From NCBI RefSeq assembly GCF_002104515.1, contig NZ_NBOE01000001.1, forward strand, positions 434,001-498,000: a stretch of DNA of 64,000 nt, written 5' to 3'. Shown here piece by piece: positions 9,093 to 17,995 of this stretch. The notes below the pieces were generated by a model. It saw nothing but the letters and a program-made list of their open reading frames with translations. It did not search any database and was not told the DNA's origin. The translations under genes were made by a program, and so were the position numbers. Source of the DNA: Colwellia polaris (GTDB lineage Bacteria > Pseudomonadota > Gammaproteobacteria > Enterobacterales > Alteromonadaceae). The number at the start of each line of letters is the position of its first letter. Position 1 is the stretch's first letter.

Positions 9093-10115
9093 TTATAACT
9101 TAAACACCATGCCATTGTTGGCTTTTTTATTGATGTAGAGGTTCTTATCAGCGGTTTTTAATAGTTCGTCCATGGTTTCAGCACCACTGCTTGCAGCAGC
9201 ACCACAACTAATACTCACCGGCAGTCGGCCATTTTGGTAAGGCATAGGGTTATTATCAAAAAACTGACATAAACGATCACTAGCTTGTTCGGCTTCTAAA
9301 AGTGTTTGACTCGCAAGCACAACAACAAATTCATCACCGGCATAGCGAAAGCATTTATCATTTTCACGCACGAGTTCCTGTAATTGTGTTGCCACATAAG
9401 TCAAAACTTTGTCTCCACAATCATGGCCGTAAGTATCATTTATTATTTTAAATTTATTACAATCAATAAATAACAATGAAAAAGGCACGCCATATCGACG
9501 TTGTCGAATCACTTCTTCAGCGATACAAACTTCCATTAAACGGCGGTTAGCGACACCTGTTAACCGGTCATAATGCGCCATATATTGAAGCTGCTCTCGA
9601 ATTAATACATTCGACAAACAAAGACTGACTTTGACCGCGAGTTGCTCTAGATGAAAAGTCCCTAAATCTTGATGAAACCGTTCAGATGACTTATCAGTAA
9701 ATAATAAACTGCCGAATAATTTACCTTCTAAAGATAATGGTGTTAACGCTGCCGATTTTGCACCAACTAACAATGATTTTGGCACTATGGCGTCTAATTG
9801 CGCTAGTTGATTAGTCAACATTGGCTTCTTGTCTATGTGCAGTAAAGTTAATTTTTTGGCAGATATTTGAGAAGTGTTTTTTTGATGCCAATTAGATTGC
9901 AAATTACCATTGATCAGATAACTAATAGGCGTAGGATCTGCAAGCAGCAATGAAATACCAGACAATTGAAATTTAGTTTGAATTAAACCAAGTAAACGTT
10001 CTAAAAGCTCCTCGCTAGATTGACAAGCAAGTACTTCTGTTTCTATTTCGAATAGCTTACGGGCAATACTTTCGTTGACTTTCGAATTTTCAATTAGTTG
10101 ATGAATTTGCGACAT
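9093..10115 (-). CDS. GAF-like sensor with GGDEF diguanylate cyclase domain
   Basis: A 340-residue cytoplasmic protein. Residues about 15-170 form a GAF/DUF484-like sensory domain, and about 175-340 a GGDEF domain beginning at YDRLTGVANRR. The catalytic motif reads AGDEF (RYAGDEFVVV), a common active variant. RENDKCFRYAGDEF puts an RxxD inhibitory site five residues upstream, so product feedback is likely. It should make cyclic-di-GMP in response to an unknown signal bound by the GAF-like part. It is transcribed toward the HD-GYP gene. Confidence 0.92.
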   Translation of the reverse strand: MSQIHQLIENSKVNESIARKLFEIETEVLACQSSEELLERLLGLIQTKFQLSGISLLLADPTPISYLINGNLQSNWHQKNTSQISAKKLTLLHIDKKPMLTNQLAQLDAIVPKSLLVGAKSAALTPLSLEGKLFGSLLFTDKSSERFHQDLGTFHLEQLAVKVSLCLSNVLIREQLQYMAHYDRLTGVANRRLMEVCIAEEVIRQRRYGVPFSLLFIDCNKFKIINDTYGHDCGDKVLTYVATQLQELVRENDKCFRYAGDEFVVVLASQTLLEAEQASDRLCQFFDNNPMPYQNGRLPVSISCGAAASSGAETMDELLKTADKNLYINKKANNGMVFKL

Positions 10116-10458
10116 TAAACGCGCCCAGATTGCTCAGATCTTCACCATTGTTATATTTTATCTTTAAGAGTGCAAGTATATTCCAAGTTGTAGGAGAGCG
10201 TTTTAGCAACAAACATTCAACAGCAAAGCGGTCGTGTACAAAATTTGACAGTATTTAATGGTATTATATTTGCTTGTTAGACTCATTAGTTAAGCTAAAT
10301 TTTGACTCATGCGATCAGCGAGTTTTTCTGTTTGTTGTTAAACTTTTTATTAAAAGCGATACCGCTGAATGAACTTAATAATTATTTTTTAAGTTAATTA
10401 GGTAACTGGTCGATACATAATGAAAGAGATAAAAAACACCATAGTACAAAGAGGTAAT
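10116..10458. other. Divergent intergenic region between the cyclase and motX
   Basis: 343 bases with no gene. It must carry the promoters for the minus-strand cyclase and the plus-strand motX. A TTGACA box at 10245-10250 is the best plus-strand candidate. An in-frame ATG at 10420 could extend MotX, but the ribosome-binding site favours 10459. Confidence 0.5.
10245..10270 (+). promoter_or_regulatory. Possible sigma-70-type promoter of motX
   Basis: A consensus -35 box TTGACA (10245-10250) is followed by TATATT after 14 bases or TATTTG after 16. Spacing is short of the ideal 17. It would leave a leader of about 185 bases before motX. Confidence 0.3.
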
Positions 10459-11085
10459 ATGCGAGCGACACAAAAACTACTGATAGCAACTTTACTATCT
10501 TTTACACAGTTTCTAAGTGTTTCGGCTGCTGAGTTAACGGCTGTGCAGATATATAGTGATAATGTACTACTTGATTTAATCAAAGAAAACAAACACCTAA
10601 GCCAAGTTGTTATTGATGATTGTCAATTAGTACAAGATATTGAAGCACGTGCGGTAAAGTCTCAAATGCCGTCGTACCAATTTCTTTGGGGTGATATGCT
10701 AGCTTATGGCGTTTGTGTAAAAAAAGATGTACCGCTGGGCTTGCACTATATGCAAGTATCGGCTGATCAAGGGTTAGCTGAAGCCTTAGAACAATTAGGC
10801 CGTTATTATCATATTGGTAAGTTTGTACAGATCGATATTAATCAGGCTGTTACTTTTTTAAAGGAGTCTGCAGCATTAAATAATTTAAAGGCTCAGCTTA
10901 GGTTAGCTGACTTGTATCTAGCAGGGCATGGCAGCCCGTTAGATTTTCCACAGCTATATAGCCAATTGCATCAATCAGTCACTGACGATAAAAAACAGCA
11001 CAAAGCTATCGCACAGCATTTGGCTAAATTAGCGAAAAAAATGCCTGAACGAGTCGTTAACGCGGCCAGTAACGGAAAGTATTAA
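10459..11085 (+). CDS. motX: Sodium-type polar flagellar motor protein MotX
   Basis: About 208 residues from the ATG at 10459, which has GAGG five bases upstream and begins a normal signal peptide (MRATQKLLIATLLSFTQF, cut near SAA). The mature protein has Sel1-like helical repeats and segments typical of MotX: DDCQLVQDIEARA, GDMLAYGVCVKKDV, LEQLGRYYHIG and GSPLDF. MotX is part of the T ring around sodium-driven polar flagella and is needed to hold the PomA/PomB-type stator. Its place just upstream of rnr is the same as in Vibrio and Shewanella. A general Sel1-repeat protein is the only alternative. The recognised segments and position support MotX. Confidence 0.9.
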   Translation: MRATQKLLIATLLSFTQFLSVSAAELTAVQIYSDNVLLDLIKENKHLSQVVIDDCQLVQDIEARAVKSQMPSYQFLWGDMLAYGVCVKKDVPLGLHYMQVSADQGLAEALEQLGRYYHIGKFVQIDINQAVTFLKESAALNNLKAQLRLADLYLAGHGSPLDFPQLYSQLHQSVTDDKKQHKAIAQHLAKLAKKMPERVVNAASNGKY

Positions 11086-11198
11086 CCGCTTGGGTCGGCA
11101 AAATAATGCACTGACTTGTTATGGTCTCAAACATTTATCTTGCTTGGGTATAGCGTTAATCTACGATATACTACAAAAAAAACCATTATCGAATAAAT

Positions 11199-13652
11199 GT
11201 GACCGAAAAAGACCCACACAAACAGCGTGAAGCTGACAAATATGATAAGCCTGTAGCAAGTCGCGAATTGTTATTGTCGCTGATCGAAAAATCAAATATT
11301 CCCCCTACCTTTAAAGCCATTATTAAGCAATTAAAGTATACCGATGAAGATATGCAAGTTGGGGTAAAGCATCGCTTACGGGCCATGGAAAATAGTGGTC
11401 AAATTGTTTTTAATAAATTTAAACAATACACCATAGCCAAACGCAGCGATGTGCTAACAGGCAAGGTTATTGGTCATCGTGATGGTTTTGGTTTTTTTAC
11501 ACCTGATAATGGTGACAAAGATTTCTACATTTCTTCTTATGAAATGAAGCGTGTTATTCACGGTGATATTGTTGAAGCAATATTAATCGATCGCACCGAT
11601 CGAAAAGGTCGCAAAGAAGTTAAAATACTCGATGTTATTAAACCTCGAACTGCCGGCGTAGTTGGGCGATTTTATGTTGACCATCATATTGCTTGTGTTG
11701 TGCCCGACGATGCACGTATTCAACAAGATATTTTGATCCAACCAGATAAAAAAATGGGTGCACGTCACGGTGAAGTTGTTGTGGTTAATGTTACTCAAAG
11801 ACCGACAAAACGTTCGAATGCCGTGGGTGAAGTGATTGAAGTCCTCGGTGAGCATATGGCTCCGGGGATGGAAATTGAAATTGCCTTGCGTGAGCACGAC
11901 TTACCAAATCAATTTTCGCCTGAAGTTATAGCTGAAGTGAGTGGTATTGCTGATGAAGTTGAGGAGTCAGCAAAAGCACCGAGAGTAGATCTACGTGACT
12001 TACCCTTAGTCACCATAGATGGCGAAGATGCGCGAGATTTTGATGACGCTGTATATTGTAAACCTAACCCTAATGGTGGTTGGACTTTATGGGTTGCAAT
12101 TGCAGATGTTAGTTATTATGTTCGAGATAAAACCGCATTAGACGAAGAAGCTATTTCTCGTGGTAATTCGGTTTATTTTCCTAGCCAAGTTATTCCTATG
12201 TTGCCGGAAAAACTTTCTAACGGCCTGTGTTCACTCAACCCAGACGTAGATCGTTTGTGTATGGTTTGTGAAATGAGTATTAGTGCGGCGGGTGATTTAT
12301 CCAGTTCAAAATTCTACCCTGCGGTTATGCGATCTAAAGCGCGTTTTACTTACAGTAAAGTCGCGACAATTTTAGGTGTGAACCCTGAGCAAAAAGACGA
12401 AGATTATCGCGCCGAGTTACGCAGCCAATACCAAGCATTGATCCCTGATTTAGATAACTTAAATGCTATGTATCATGTGCTAAGTAAAGCAAGAACAAAG
12501 CGTGGTGCTATTGCTTTTGAAACCACAGAGTCTCAGTTCCTCTTTAATAGTGACCGAAAAATAGCATCTATTGTGGCAATGGTGCGTAATGACGCTCACA
12601 AAATCATCGAAGAATGTATGATTTTAGCTAACGTTGCTACAGCAGAGTTTATTGAAAAACATAAAAAACCAGGCTTATTTCGAGTTCACGATAAGCCGAG
12701 TGAAGATAAATATAATAACTTTTTAAGTTACGTTAACGAGCTTGGGCTTGACCTGTCATCTATGGGTGAACGAAAAGAGCAACCTGAGCCAAAAGATTAT
12801 TGCCATATCTTAGAAAAAATAGCCGACCGTCCTGATCAAGAGCTTATTCAAACTATGCTATTGCGTTCCATGCGCCAAGCGGTTTATCAAAGCGATAATA
12901 TTGGTCATTTTGGTTTAGCATTGCCATCATATAGTCATTTTACTTCACCAATACGTCGCTACCCTGATTTAGTTGTGCATCGTGTCATTAAAGCTATTTT
13001 AGATGAACAAGCTAAAGATGAAGCAAATGCTGGCGCACATAATTATACGCCAGAAGCTGTAATCGAGTTGGGTGAACATTGTTCGATGACTGAACGCCGA
13101 GCAGATGATGCTACTCGCGATGTTTCAGATTGGCTTAAATGTGAATATATGCAAGATCACGTTGGCGATACCTTTACCGGCGTAATATCTACCGTGACTA
13201 ACTTTGGCTTATTTGTGCGATTAGCCGATTTACATATTGAAGGTTTAGTCCATATTACCTCACTAGGTCATGACTATTATCATTTTGATGATGTGCGTAT
13301 GTGCTTAACAGGTGAAAATAGCGGCGCTAAGTATCGTATTGGCGATACAGTAGAAGTGCAAGTTGCTGCGGTTAACCTAGATGAGAAAAAAATTGATTTA
13401 GCGCTAGCTGGTGCTAACGCTGTTATTAAGCGTGCTAAGCCAGCAGCGAAAAGCAAAAGCTCGGATAAGCATAAGCGCGGTAAACGTTCGGCAGATAAAT
13501 CAGCGTCAAAAGAAGCGAAAGCTAATTTTAATGAAAAAGCCAAGCCAGCTAAAAAATCAGCTAAAACAGGCGACAAAACTACAGCGAAAGCTAAAAAGCG
13601 CAAGGCAAGAAAAAAACGTCCAGGTAAAAATGCACGTAAAGCTGCTGAATAA
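11199..13652 (+). CDS. rnr: Exoribonuclease R
   Basis: An 817-residue 3'-5' exoribonuclease that degrades structured RNA and takes part in RNA quality control. Visible order: an N-terminal winged-helix region (about 20-85), two cold-shock domains (about 85-240), the RNB catalytic domain (about 260-590) with the metal-binding DGEDARDFDDAV segment and SHFTSPIRRYPDLVVHR, an S1 domain (about 645-730), and a Lys/Ala-rich basic tail. The start is GTG at 11199; no better in-frame start is present upstream. It is followed by rlmB, as in many gammaproteobacteria. RNase R is often cold-induced, which fits a cold-water organism, but no cold-shock leader was recognised. Confidence 0.97.
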   Translation: MTEKDPHKQREADKYDKPVASRELLLSLIEKSNIPPTFKAIIKQLKYTDEDMQVGVKHRLRAMENSGQIVFNKFKQYTIAKRSDVLTGKVIGHRDGFGFFTPDNGDKDFYISSYEMKRVIHGDIVEAILIDRTDRKGRKEVKILDVIKPRTAGVVGRFYVDHHIACVVPDDARIQQDILIQPDKKMGARHGEVVVVNVTQRPTKRSNAVGEVIEVLGEHMAPGMEIEIALREHDLPNQFSPEVIAEVSGIADEVEESAKAPRVDLRDLPLVTIDGEDARDFDDAVYCKPNPNGGWTLWVAIADVSYYVRDKTALDEEAISRGNSVYFPSQVIPMLPEKLSNGLCSLNPDVDRLCMVCEMSISAAGDLSSSKFYPAVMRSKARFTYSKVATILGVNPEQKDEDYRAELRSQYQALIPDLDNLNAMYHVLSKARTKRGAIAFETTESQFLFNSDRKIASIVAMVRNDAHKIIEECMILANVATAEFIEKHKKPGLFRVHDKPSEDKYNNFLSYVNELGLDLSSMGERKEQPEPKDYCHILEKIADRPDQELIQTMLLRSMRQAVYQSDNIGHFGLALPSYSHFTSPIRRYPDLVVHRVIKAILDEQAKDEANAGAHNYTPEAVIELGEHCSMTERRADDATRDVSDWLKCEYMQDHVGDTFTGVISTVTNFGLFVRLADLHIEGLVHITSLGHDYYHFDDVRMCLTGENSGAKYRIGDTVEVQVAAVNLDEKKIDLALAGANAVIKRAKPAAKSKSSDKHKRGKRSADKSASKEAKANFNEKAKPAKKSAKTGDKTTAKAKKRKARKKRPGKNARKAAE

Positions 13653-13669
13653 ATTGTAGTAATGAATGA

Positions 13670-13710
13670 TAACGGCTAGAACGGTAATTCTGTTATAAGC
13701 TTAGCCGTTA
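13670..13710 (+). terminator. Hairpin after rnr
   Basis: Outer stem TAACGGCTA / TAGCCGTTA with an inner stem AACGG / CTGTT. There is no T-run, so it may be a processing or 3'-end structure rather than a full terminator before rlmB. Confidence 0.35.
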
Positions 13711-13818
13711 AACTTGTTTATATTGTCATGCGTTTAGCTACAGCGAAATATCTTACCCGTTTAGCTCACGATTGAGTCAAACGAGAATAAAGTAATTAAT
13801 AGAGAAAGAATTAAGTTT

Positions 13819-14577
13819 ATGGCGAAGCAAGAAGAATTAGTATTTGGCATTCATGCCGTAAAAGCCTTAATGGAACATGCACCAGAAAGGTTTATCGAAT
13901 TATGGTTACTCAAAGGTCGTGAAGATGACCGTTTAATGCCGATTATTAATCTAGCGCAACAATACGGTATCTCAGCACAAATGGCTAATCGTAAAGTGCT
14001 TGATGATAAAAGTGAAGGCGAACAACATCAAGGCGTAGTGGCTCGAGTGAAACCTGGTAAAGTATTTACCGAAGCTGATATAGAAGATATTCTTGCTGAG
14101 GCGGAGCGCAAAGATCAAGCGCCATTTTTGTTGATACTCGATGGCGTTACAGATCCACATAACTTAGGTGCTTGCTTGCGTAATGCTGATGCTGCTGGTG
14201 TGCAAGCGATTATCGTACCAAAAGATAATGCTGCTCGTATAACAGCAACCGTTCGAAAAGTAGCTGTTGGTGCTGCGGAAAGTGTGCCATTAGTGCAAGT
14301 AACTAACTTGTCTAGAACCATGAAAGCCTTACAACAAATGGGCGTTTGGATCATCGGAACTGCGGGAGAAACCGATACTTGTCTTTACGACATAAAGCTA
14401 GCTGGCCCAATGGCATTAGTTATGGGCGCAGAAGGTAAAGGCATGCGTCGTTTAACTCGTGAAAATTGTGATCAATTGGTGAAATTACCGATGGCTGGTA
14501 GTGTTTCAAGCTTAAATGTATCTGTGGCAACAGGTATTTGCTTGTTTGAAATAGTACGTCAGCGTCTTCAGAGCTAA
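13819..14577 (+). CDS. rlmB: 23S rRNA (guanosine(2251)-2'-O)-methyltransferase
   Basis: A 252-residue SpoU-family (SPOUT) enzyme that methylates the 2'-oxygen of G2251 in the peptidyl-transferase region of 23S rRNA. The N-terminal substrate-binding domain begins at [13 protein letters not shown]. The knotted SAM-binding domain has the three family motifs: [34 protein letters not shown] and [18 protein letters not shown]. Length is normal. It follows rnr, separated by 166 bases and a hairpin, so it may be transcribed on its own. A 7-bp stem (GAGCTAA / TTAGCTC) overlaps the stop codon but lacks a T-run. Confidence 0.96.
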   Translation: MAKQEELVFGIHAVKALMEHAPERFIELWLLKGREDDRLMPIINLAQQYGISAQMANRKVLDDKSEGEQHQGVVARVKPGKVFTEADIEDILAEAERKDQAPFLLILDGVTDPHNLGACLRNADAAGVQAIIVPKDNAARITATVRKVAVGAAESVPLVQVTNLSRTMKALQQMGVWIIGTAGETDTCLYDIKLAGPMALVMGAEGKGMRRLTRENCDQLVKLPMAGSVSSLNVSVATGICLFEIVRQRLQS

Positions 14578-14656
14578 ATTTAGTTAGCTCAAACGTTAAT
14601 AATAAAATTTTTAGATTTTAATGGATGTCATATTCAAAAGGATATAAGGAAATAAA

Positions 14657-15949
14657 ATGAAAAAAGCTGTATTTGCACTTGTTGTACTTGTTTGTATTGG
14701 TTTAATTGGACCTAAACTGGTTGGTGGTATTGTTGAAGAAAAGTACCAAGATATTACTAACCGTCTTAACGAAAATCCGTCAATTGTAATAACTGAACAT
14801 AATTTCACTCGCGATTGGTTTTCGGGTCAAGCGGTTAGCACAATGAAATTCAAAGATGTTGAATTAGATGATGTCGATATTATTGTTACCGAACAACTGA
14901 ACTTTGGTCCATTTATTTTTGCTGATAATGAGTTTACCCTTGCACTAGCTAAATCAGTTGCAGATATTGACGTTGAAGTTACCAACATAGATGAAACCGA
15001 TAAAAAAGAAATTGCAGCACTTATTCAGCAATTAAATGAAAAACTCTCAATAACTTCAGTGATAAATTATCGTTTTAATTACACCACACATATAGTCCTA
15101 GATGCTATTGAATTTGAACAAGACGGTAGTCAAGTTAATATCGGTGTACTAGAGAGCGAGTTTACACTTAGCGACGAGAAATACCTTGAAGGCTATATAA
15201 ACTGGGCAGGTCTTGACTTCAAAGGGCCTGATATGAATGTGCAAGTGTCTCCACTTACAACAACATTTACTCAAGAAGTTATTAGCGGTGATTATTATGC
15301 TGGTAATGCAATCGCAGCAGGCGATCTCTCAATGCAATTGAGCAACATCATCGCCAAAGATAATAATGGTAATGAATTACTGAACATTGAGCACTTAACC
15401 TTTTTTGTAGAAACTGCAATTGAACAAGACTTAATGAATTTACATCTCAAATATGCTGCAGATAGTATAAAAGGCGCAGGCCAAGAACTTGAGAAATTGA
15501 ACTTTGATCTTGCACTGAACAAGTTAGATCCACAAGTATTGATTGAACTGAATGAATTGGGCGTGAAAATGCAGCAAGATCCTGCAAAAATCGAGCAGTT
15601 TAGTCAGCAATTAACTATGGCAGCGACAAAGCTATTAGCGAAAGACCCTGAAATTAATATTAATGATTTGAGTGTTGTTACGGCCGATGGTGTTATCAAG
15701 TCTGAACTAAAATTGGTTATTGATCATACTTTATATGACCAAGCAAACCCGATGAGCATTATTGCCGCAATAAATGCAGATGCTAAAGGTGTTGCGCCAT
15801 TGCCATTTTTTCAAAAGCTTGGCTTAGCGGGCATGATTGATATGTATGTTGAACAAGGCTTCATTATAAAAGAAGCTGATCAACTTTCGTTTGCTGCTCA
15901 ATTTATGCAAGGGCAATTAACGATTAATGGCAACGTTATCACGATGTAA
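14657..15949 (+). CDS. DUF945 family (YdgA-like) protein
   Basis: A 430-residue protein with an N-terminal signal anchor (MKKAVFALVVLVCIGLIGP) followed by a long beta-rich extracytoplasmic region, as in the DUF945/YdgA family. Family members are linked to the cell envelope but have no settled function. The ORF is intact and stands alone between rlmB and the ribosomal operon, with a Shine-Dalgarno-like AAGGATATAAGGA upstream. It is closed by a strong terminator at 15972-16002. The start choice is supported by the hydrophobic N-terminus. Confidence 0.75.
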   Translation: MKKAVFALVVLVCIGLIGPKLVGGIVEEKYQDITNRLNENPSIVITEHNFTRDWFSGQAVSTMKFKDVELDDVDIIVTEQLNFGPFIFADNEFTLALAKSVADIDVEVTNIDETDKKEIAALIQQLNEKLSITSVINYRFNYTTHIVLDAIEFEQDGSQVNIGVLESEFTLSDEKYLEGYINWAGLDFKGPDMNVQVSPLTTTFTQEVISGDYYAGNAIAAGDLSMQLSNIIAKDNNGNELLNIEHLTFFVETAIEQDLMNLHLKYAADSIKGAGQELEKLNFDLALNKLDPQVLIELNELGVKMQQDPAKIEQFSQQLTMAATKLLAKDPEININDLSVVTADGVIKSELKLVIDHTLYDQANPMSIIAAINADAKGVAPLPFFQKLGLAGMIDMYVEQGFIIKEADQLSFAAQFMQGQLTINGNVITM

Positions 15950-15971
15950 AATTTCATTATTTTAATTAGTT

Positions 15972-16002
15972 AAAAAAGAGTCACTTAGGTGGCTCTTTTT
16001 TT
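15972..16002 (+). terminator. Rho-independent terminator after the DUF945 gene
   Basis: Stem AAAAAAGAGTCAC / GTGGCTCTTTTTT with a TTAG loop and one G-T pair, ending in a run of T. Confidence 0.88.
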
Positions 16003-16036
16003 ATGATGCGATTAATGGTGAAATACAAACTAGTGC

Positions 16037-16065
16037 TTGCCTTTGTTGCTCATTTTCCCTACAAT
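16037..16065 (+). promoter_or_regulatory. Promoter of the rpsF operon
   Basis: TTGCCT at 16037-16042 and TACAAT at 16060-16065 are separated by exactly 17 bases, a good sigma-70 promoter. Transcription would start near 16072, giving a leader of about 85 bases before rpsF. Confidence 0.7.
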
Positions 16066-16100
16066 ACGCGTCCTTAATTCAGCCTGAACTTTTGTTCCTT

Positions 16101-16146
16101 GCCTCAACTGGTGTTGGCTGAGCCAGATAATGAGGCTACAACCGTA
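16101..16146 (+). promoter_or_regulatory. rpsF leader hairpin, possible S6:S18 autoregulation site
   Basis: The leader folds into an outer stem GCCTCA (16101-16106) / TGAGGC (16131-16136) with an inner stem CTGG / CCAG, followed by ACCGTAAGGAG containing a CCG and the rpsF ribosome-binding site. Leaders of rpsF operons in many bacteria bind the S6-S18 complex through a CCG-containing structure. That role is inferred here from position and shape only. Confidence 0.5.
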
Positions 16147-16157
16147 AGGAGCTCGTA

Positions 16158-16589
16158 ATGCGTCATTACGAAATCGTATTTATGGTTCACCCTGATCAGA
16201 GTGAACAAGTACCAGCTATGATTCAGCGTTACAGTGACATCGTCACTAATGTTGAAGGCAAAATCCACCGTCTAGAAGACTGGGGTCGTCGCCAATTAGC
16301 TTACCCAATCAATAAATTGCACAAAGCACACTATGTTCTAATGAACATTGAAGCGCCACAAGCAGCTATTGATGAATTAGAAACTTCTTTCCGTTATAAC
16401 GATGTTGTTATTCGTAACATGATTATGCGCACTAAAGACGCGGTTACTGAAGCTTCAGCTATGGCTGTTGCTAAAGAAGACCGTCGTGATGAGCGTCGCG
16501 AAGTGAAGAAAGAGGTTACTGAAGCACCAGCTACTGAAGCAACAGCTGCCGAAGCACCAAAAGCAGAAGAAGCTGCGAGCGAAGAATAA
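16158..16589 (+). CDS. rpsF: 30S ribosomal protein S6
   Basis: A 143-residue small-subunit protein that pairs with S18 on the 16S rRNA platform. The start [19 protein letters not shown] and [25 protein letters not shown] are characteristic. The C-terminal third is an Ala/Glu/Lys-rich acidic tail, in the place of the polyglutamate tail region of E. coli S6. It is the first gene of rpsF-priB-rpsR-rplI, with AAGGAG upstream of the ATG. Confidence 0.97.
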   Translation: MRHYEIVFMVHPDQSEQVPAMIQRYSDIVTNVEGKIHRLEDWGRRQLAYPINKLHKAHYVLMNIEAPQAAIDELETSFRYNDVVIRNMIMRTKDAVTEASAMAVAKEDRRDERREVKKEVTEAPATEATAAEAPKAEEAASEE

Positions 16590-16596
16590 GTAACCT

Positions 16597-16929
16597 GTGA
16601 CCGTTTCTCAGTCTATGAATAATAGCGTTGAGAATAGCCTAGTATTGACCGGATATGTGGTAAAACCACCTAAAACGTCAACTAGCCCAGCGGGTATTCA
16701 GCACTGCCAGTTTTCAATGGACCATAAGTCTATACAAAATGAAGCAGGCATGAACAGACAAGCGTTTGTTCGAATACAAGTTGTTGCAACCGGCAAAGTG
16801 TCACAACACTTAACTCGTGATTTAATTGAAGGCTGTAATATTAGAGTGACAGGTTTTATTAACCGTCATGAATCTAGAAACGGTAATCCGCTTTTAGTCT
16901 TACATGCCCAACAAATTGAAATGATTTAA
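16597..16929 (+). CDS. priB: Primosomal replication protein N (PriB)
   Basis: A single-OB-fold, single-strand-DNA-binding protein of the PriA-dependent primosome that restarts stalled replication forks. Seen: NSLVLTGYVVKPPK at the start of the fold, PAGIQHCQFSMDHKS, and INRHESRNGNPLLVLHAQQIEMI at the end, all typical of PriB. The start is unclear: GTG at 16597 gives 110 residues and ATG at 16615 gives 104. Neither has a strong ribosome-binding site, and E. coli PriB would favour the shorter form. It lies between rpsF and rpsR as in enterobacteria. Confidence 0.92.
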   Translation: MTVSQSMNNSVENSLVLTGYVVKPPKTSTSPAGIQHCQFSMDHKSIQNEAGMNRQAFVRIQVVATGKVSQHLTRDLIEGCNIRVTGFINRHESRNGNPLLVLHAQQIEMI

Positions 16930-16992
16930 TTTAGGCTCTCACTGATTAAAGTGATTTTCATTTTAAAAAGTAAGCCATTTTAGGAGAAATCC

Positions 16993-17220
16993 ATGTCTCG
17001 TTTTTTTAGACGTCGCAAGTTCTGCCGCTTTTCAGCGGAAGGTGCTGCTGCAATCGATTATAAAGATACAGCTGTACTAAAAAACTACATCACTGAAAGT
17101 GGTAAAATTGTTCCTAGCCGTATCACTGGTACAAGCGCTAAATATCAACGTCAACTTGGTCGTGCGATCAAGCGTGCTCGTTACTTAGCATTATTACCAT
17201 ATACTGATTTACATAAGTAA
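16993..17220 (+). CDS. rpsR: 30S ribosomal protein S18
   Basis: A 75-residue protein that binds 16S rRNA together with S6. The sequence [13 protein letters not shown] and the C-terminal [19 protein letters not shown] are highly conserved in the family. TAGGAGA nine bases before the ATG is a strong ribosome-binding site. Confidence 0.98.
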   Translation: MSRFFRRRKFCRFSAEGAAAIDYKDTAVLKNYITESGKIVPSRITGTSAKYQRQLGRAIKRARYLALLPYTDLHK

Positions 17221-17240
17221 CCTAATAAGGGGTTTTGAAA

Positions 17241-17693
17241 ATGGAAGTAATACTTCTTGATAAAATCGCCAAATTAGGCGGCCTTGGCGACAAGGTAACA
17301 GTTAAATCTGGTTACGCTCGTAACTTTTTATTACCAAAAGGCAAAGCTGTTTTTGCCTCTAAAGCAAACGTTGAGCACTTTGAAGCTCGTCGCGCTGATT
17401 TAGAGAAAAAACTTGCTGAGCAACTAACTGCTGCTCAAGCACGTGCTGCTAAATTAGCTGAATTAGCTGAAATCACTATCGCTTCTAAAGCAGGTGATGA
17501 AGGTAAATTATTCGGTTCAATTGGTACTCGTGATATTGCTGATGCAATTACTGAAGCTGGCGTTGAAGTTGTTAAAGCTGAAGTTCGTTTACCTTTAGGT
17601 AGCATTCGTGAAACAGGTGAATTCGATATCGTAATTCACGTGCATAACGATGTAGACACAACAATTAAAGTTGTTGTTATTGCTCAGGCTTAA
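17241..17693 (+). CDS. rplI: 50S ribosomal protein L9
   Basis: A 150-residue large-subunit protein with two globular ends joined by a long helix. [19 protein letters not shown] and [13 protein letters not shown] mark the N-terminal rRNA-binding domain. The central helix (about 42-75) is rich in Ala, Glu and Lys. The ATG at 17241 gives the conserved start. A TTG two codons earlier is less likely because the AAGGGG ribosome-binding site at 17227-17232 is too close to it. It is the last gene of the operon. Confidence 0.97.
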   Translation: MEVILLDKIAKLGGLGDKVTVKSGYARNFLLPKGKAVFASKANVEHFEARRADLEKKLAEQLTAAQARAAKLAELAEITIASKAGDEGKLFGSIGTRDIADAITEAGVEVVKAEVRLPLGSIRETGEFDIVIHVHNDVDTTIKVVVIAQA

Positions 17694-17716
17694 TAGCCAA
17701 AAGTAATCGTCTGATA

Positions 17717-17750
17717 AAAACCTGAATTCGTCATGAATTCAGGTTTTTTT
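17717..17750 (+). terminator. Rho-independent terminator after rplI
   Basis: Stem AAAACCTGAATTC / GAATTCAGGTTTT with a 5-base loop and a T-run, 24 bases after the rplI stop codon. Confidence 0.9.
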
Positions 17751-17995
17751 ATGCGAAAAATAAACTCAGCCACAAACCAGGAAGTTACTTATGAAGTGAC
17801 TTATATAGTACTCTGAAAATTTGGCTTTTAATGAAAGTTCCTTGTAGCACTCTAATGGTATTTTAATTAAAAATTTATTAGATGAACATCTTCAAGTATT
17901 TATACTACACTTGAGTAAATATAGAGATAAAGAAAGTCACTTAACATGATGGACGTTAAGAAGAGTTAAAACAAAGACTAGGCTATGGAGTGTTA
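17751..17995. other. Intergenic region before mshH
   Basis: About 245 bases with no supported gene. It should hold the mshH promoter. TATACT at 17901-17906 is a possible -10 box but lacks a convincing -35. Confidence 0.3.

Noticed and set aside
10338-10365. Possible sigma-28 promoter of motX (TAAACTTT then GCGATAC)
   Set aside because: The first part matches TAAAGTTT, but the gap to the GCGATA part is about three bases short and the second box has several mismatches.
13411-13659. An 82-residue plus-strand frame at the end of rnr
   Set aside because: It reads the Lys/Ala-rich rnr tail in another frame and has no independent support.
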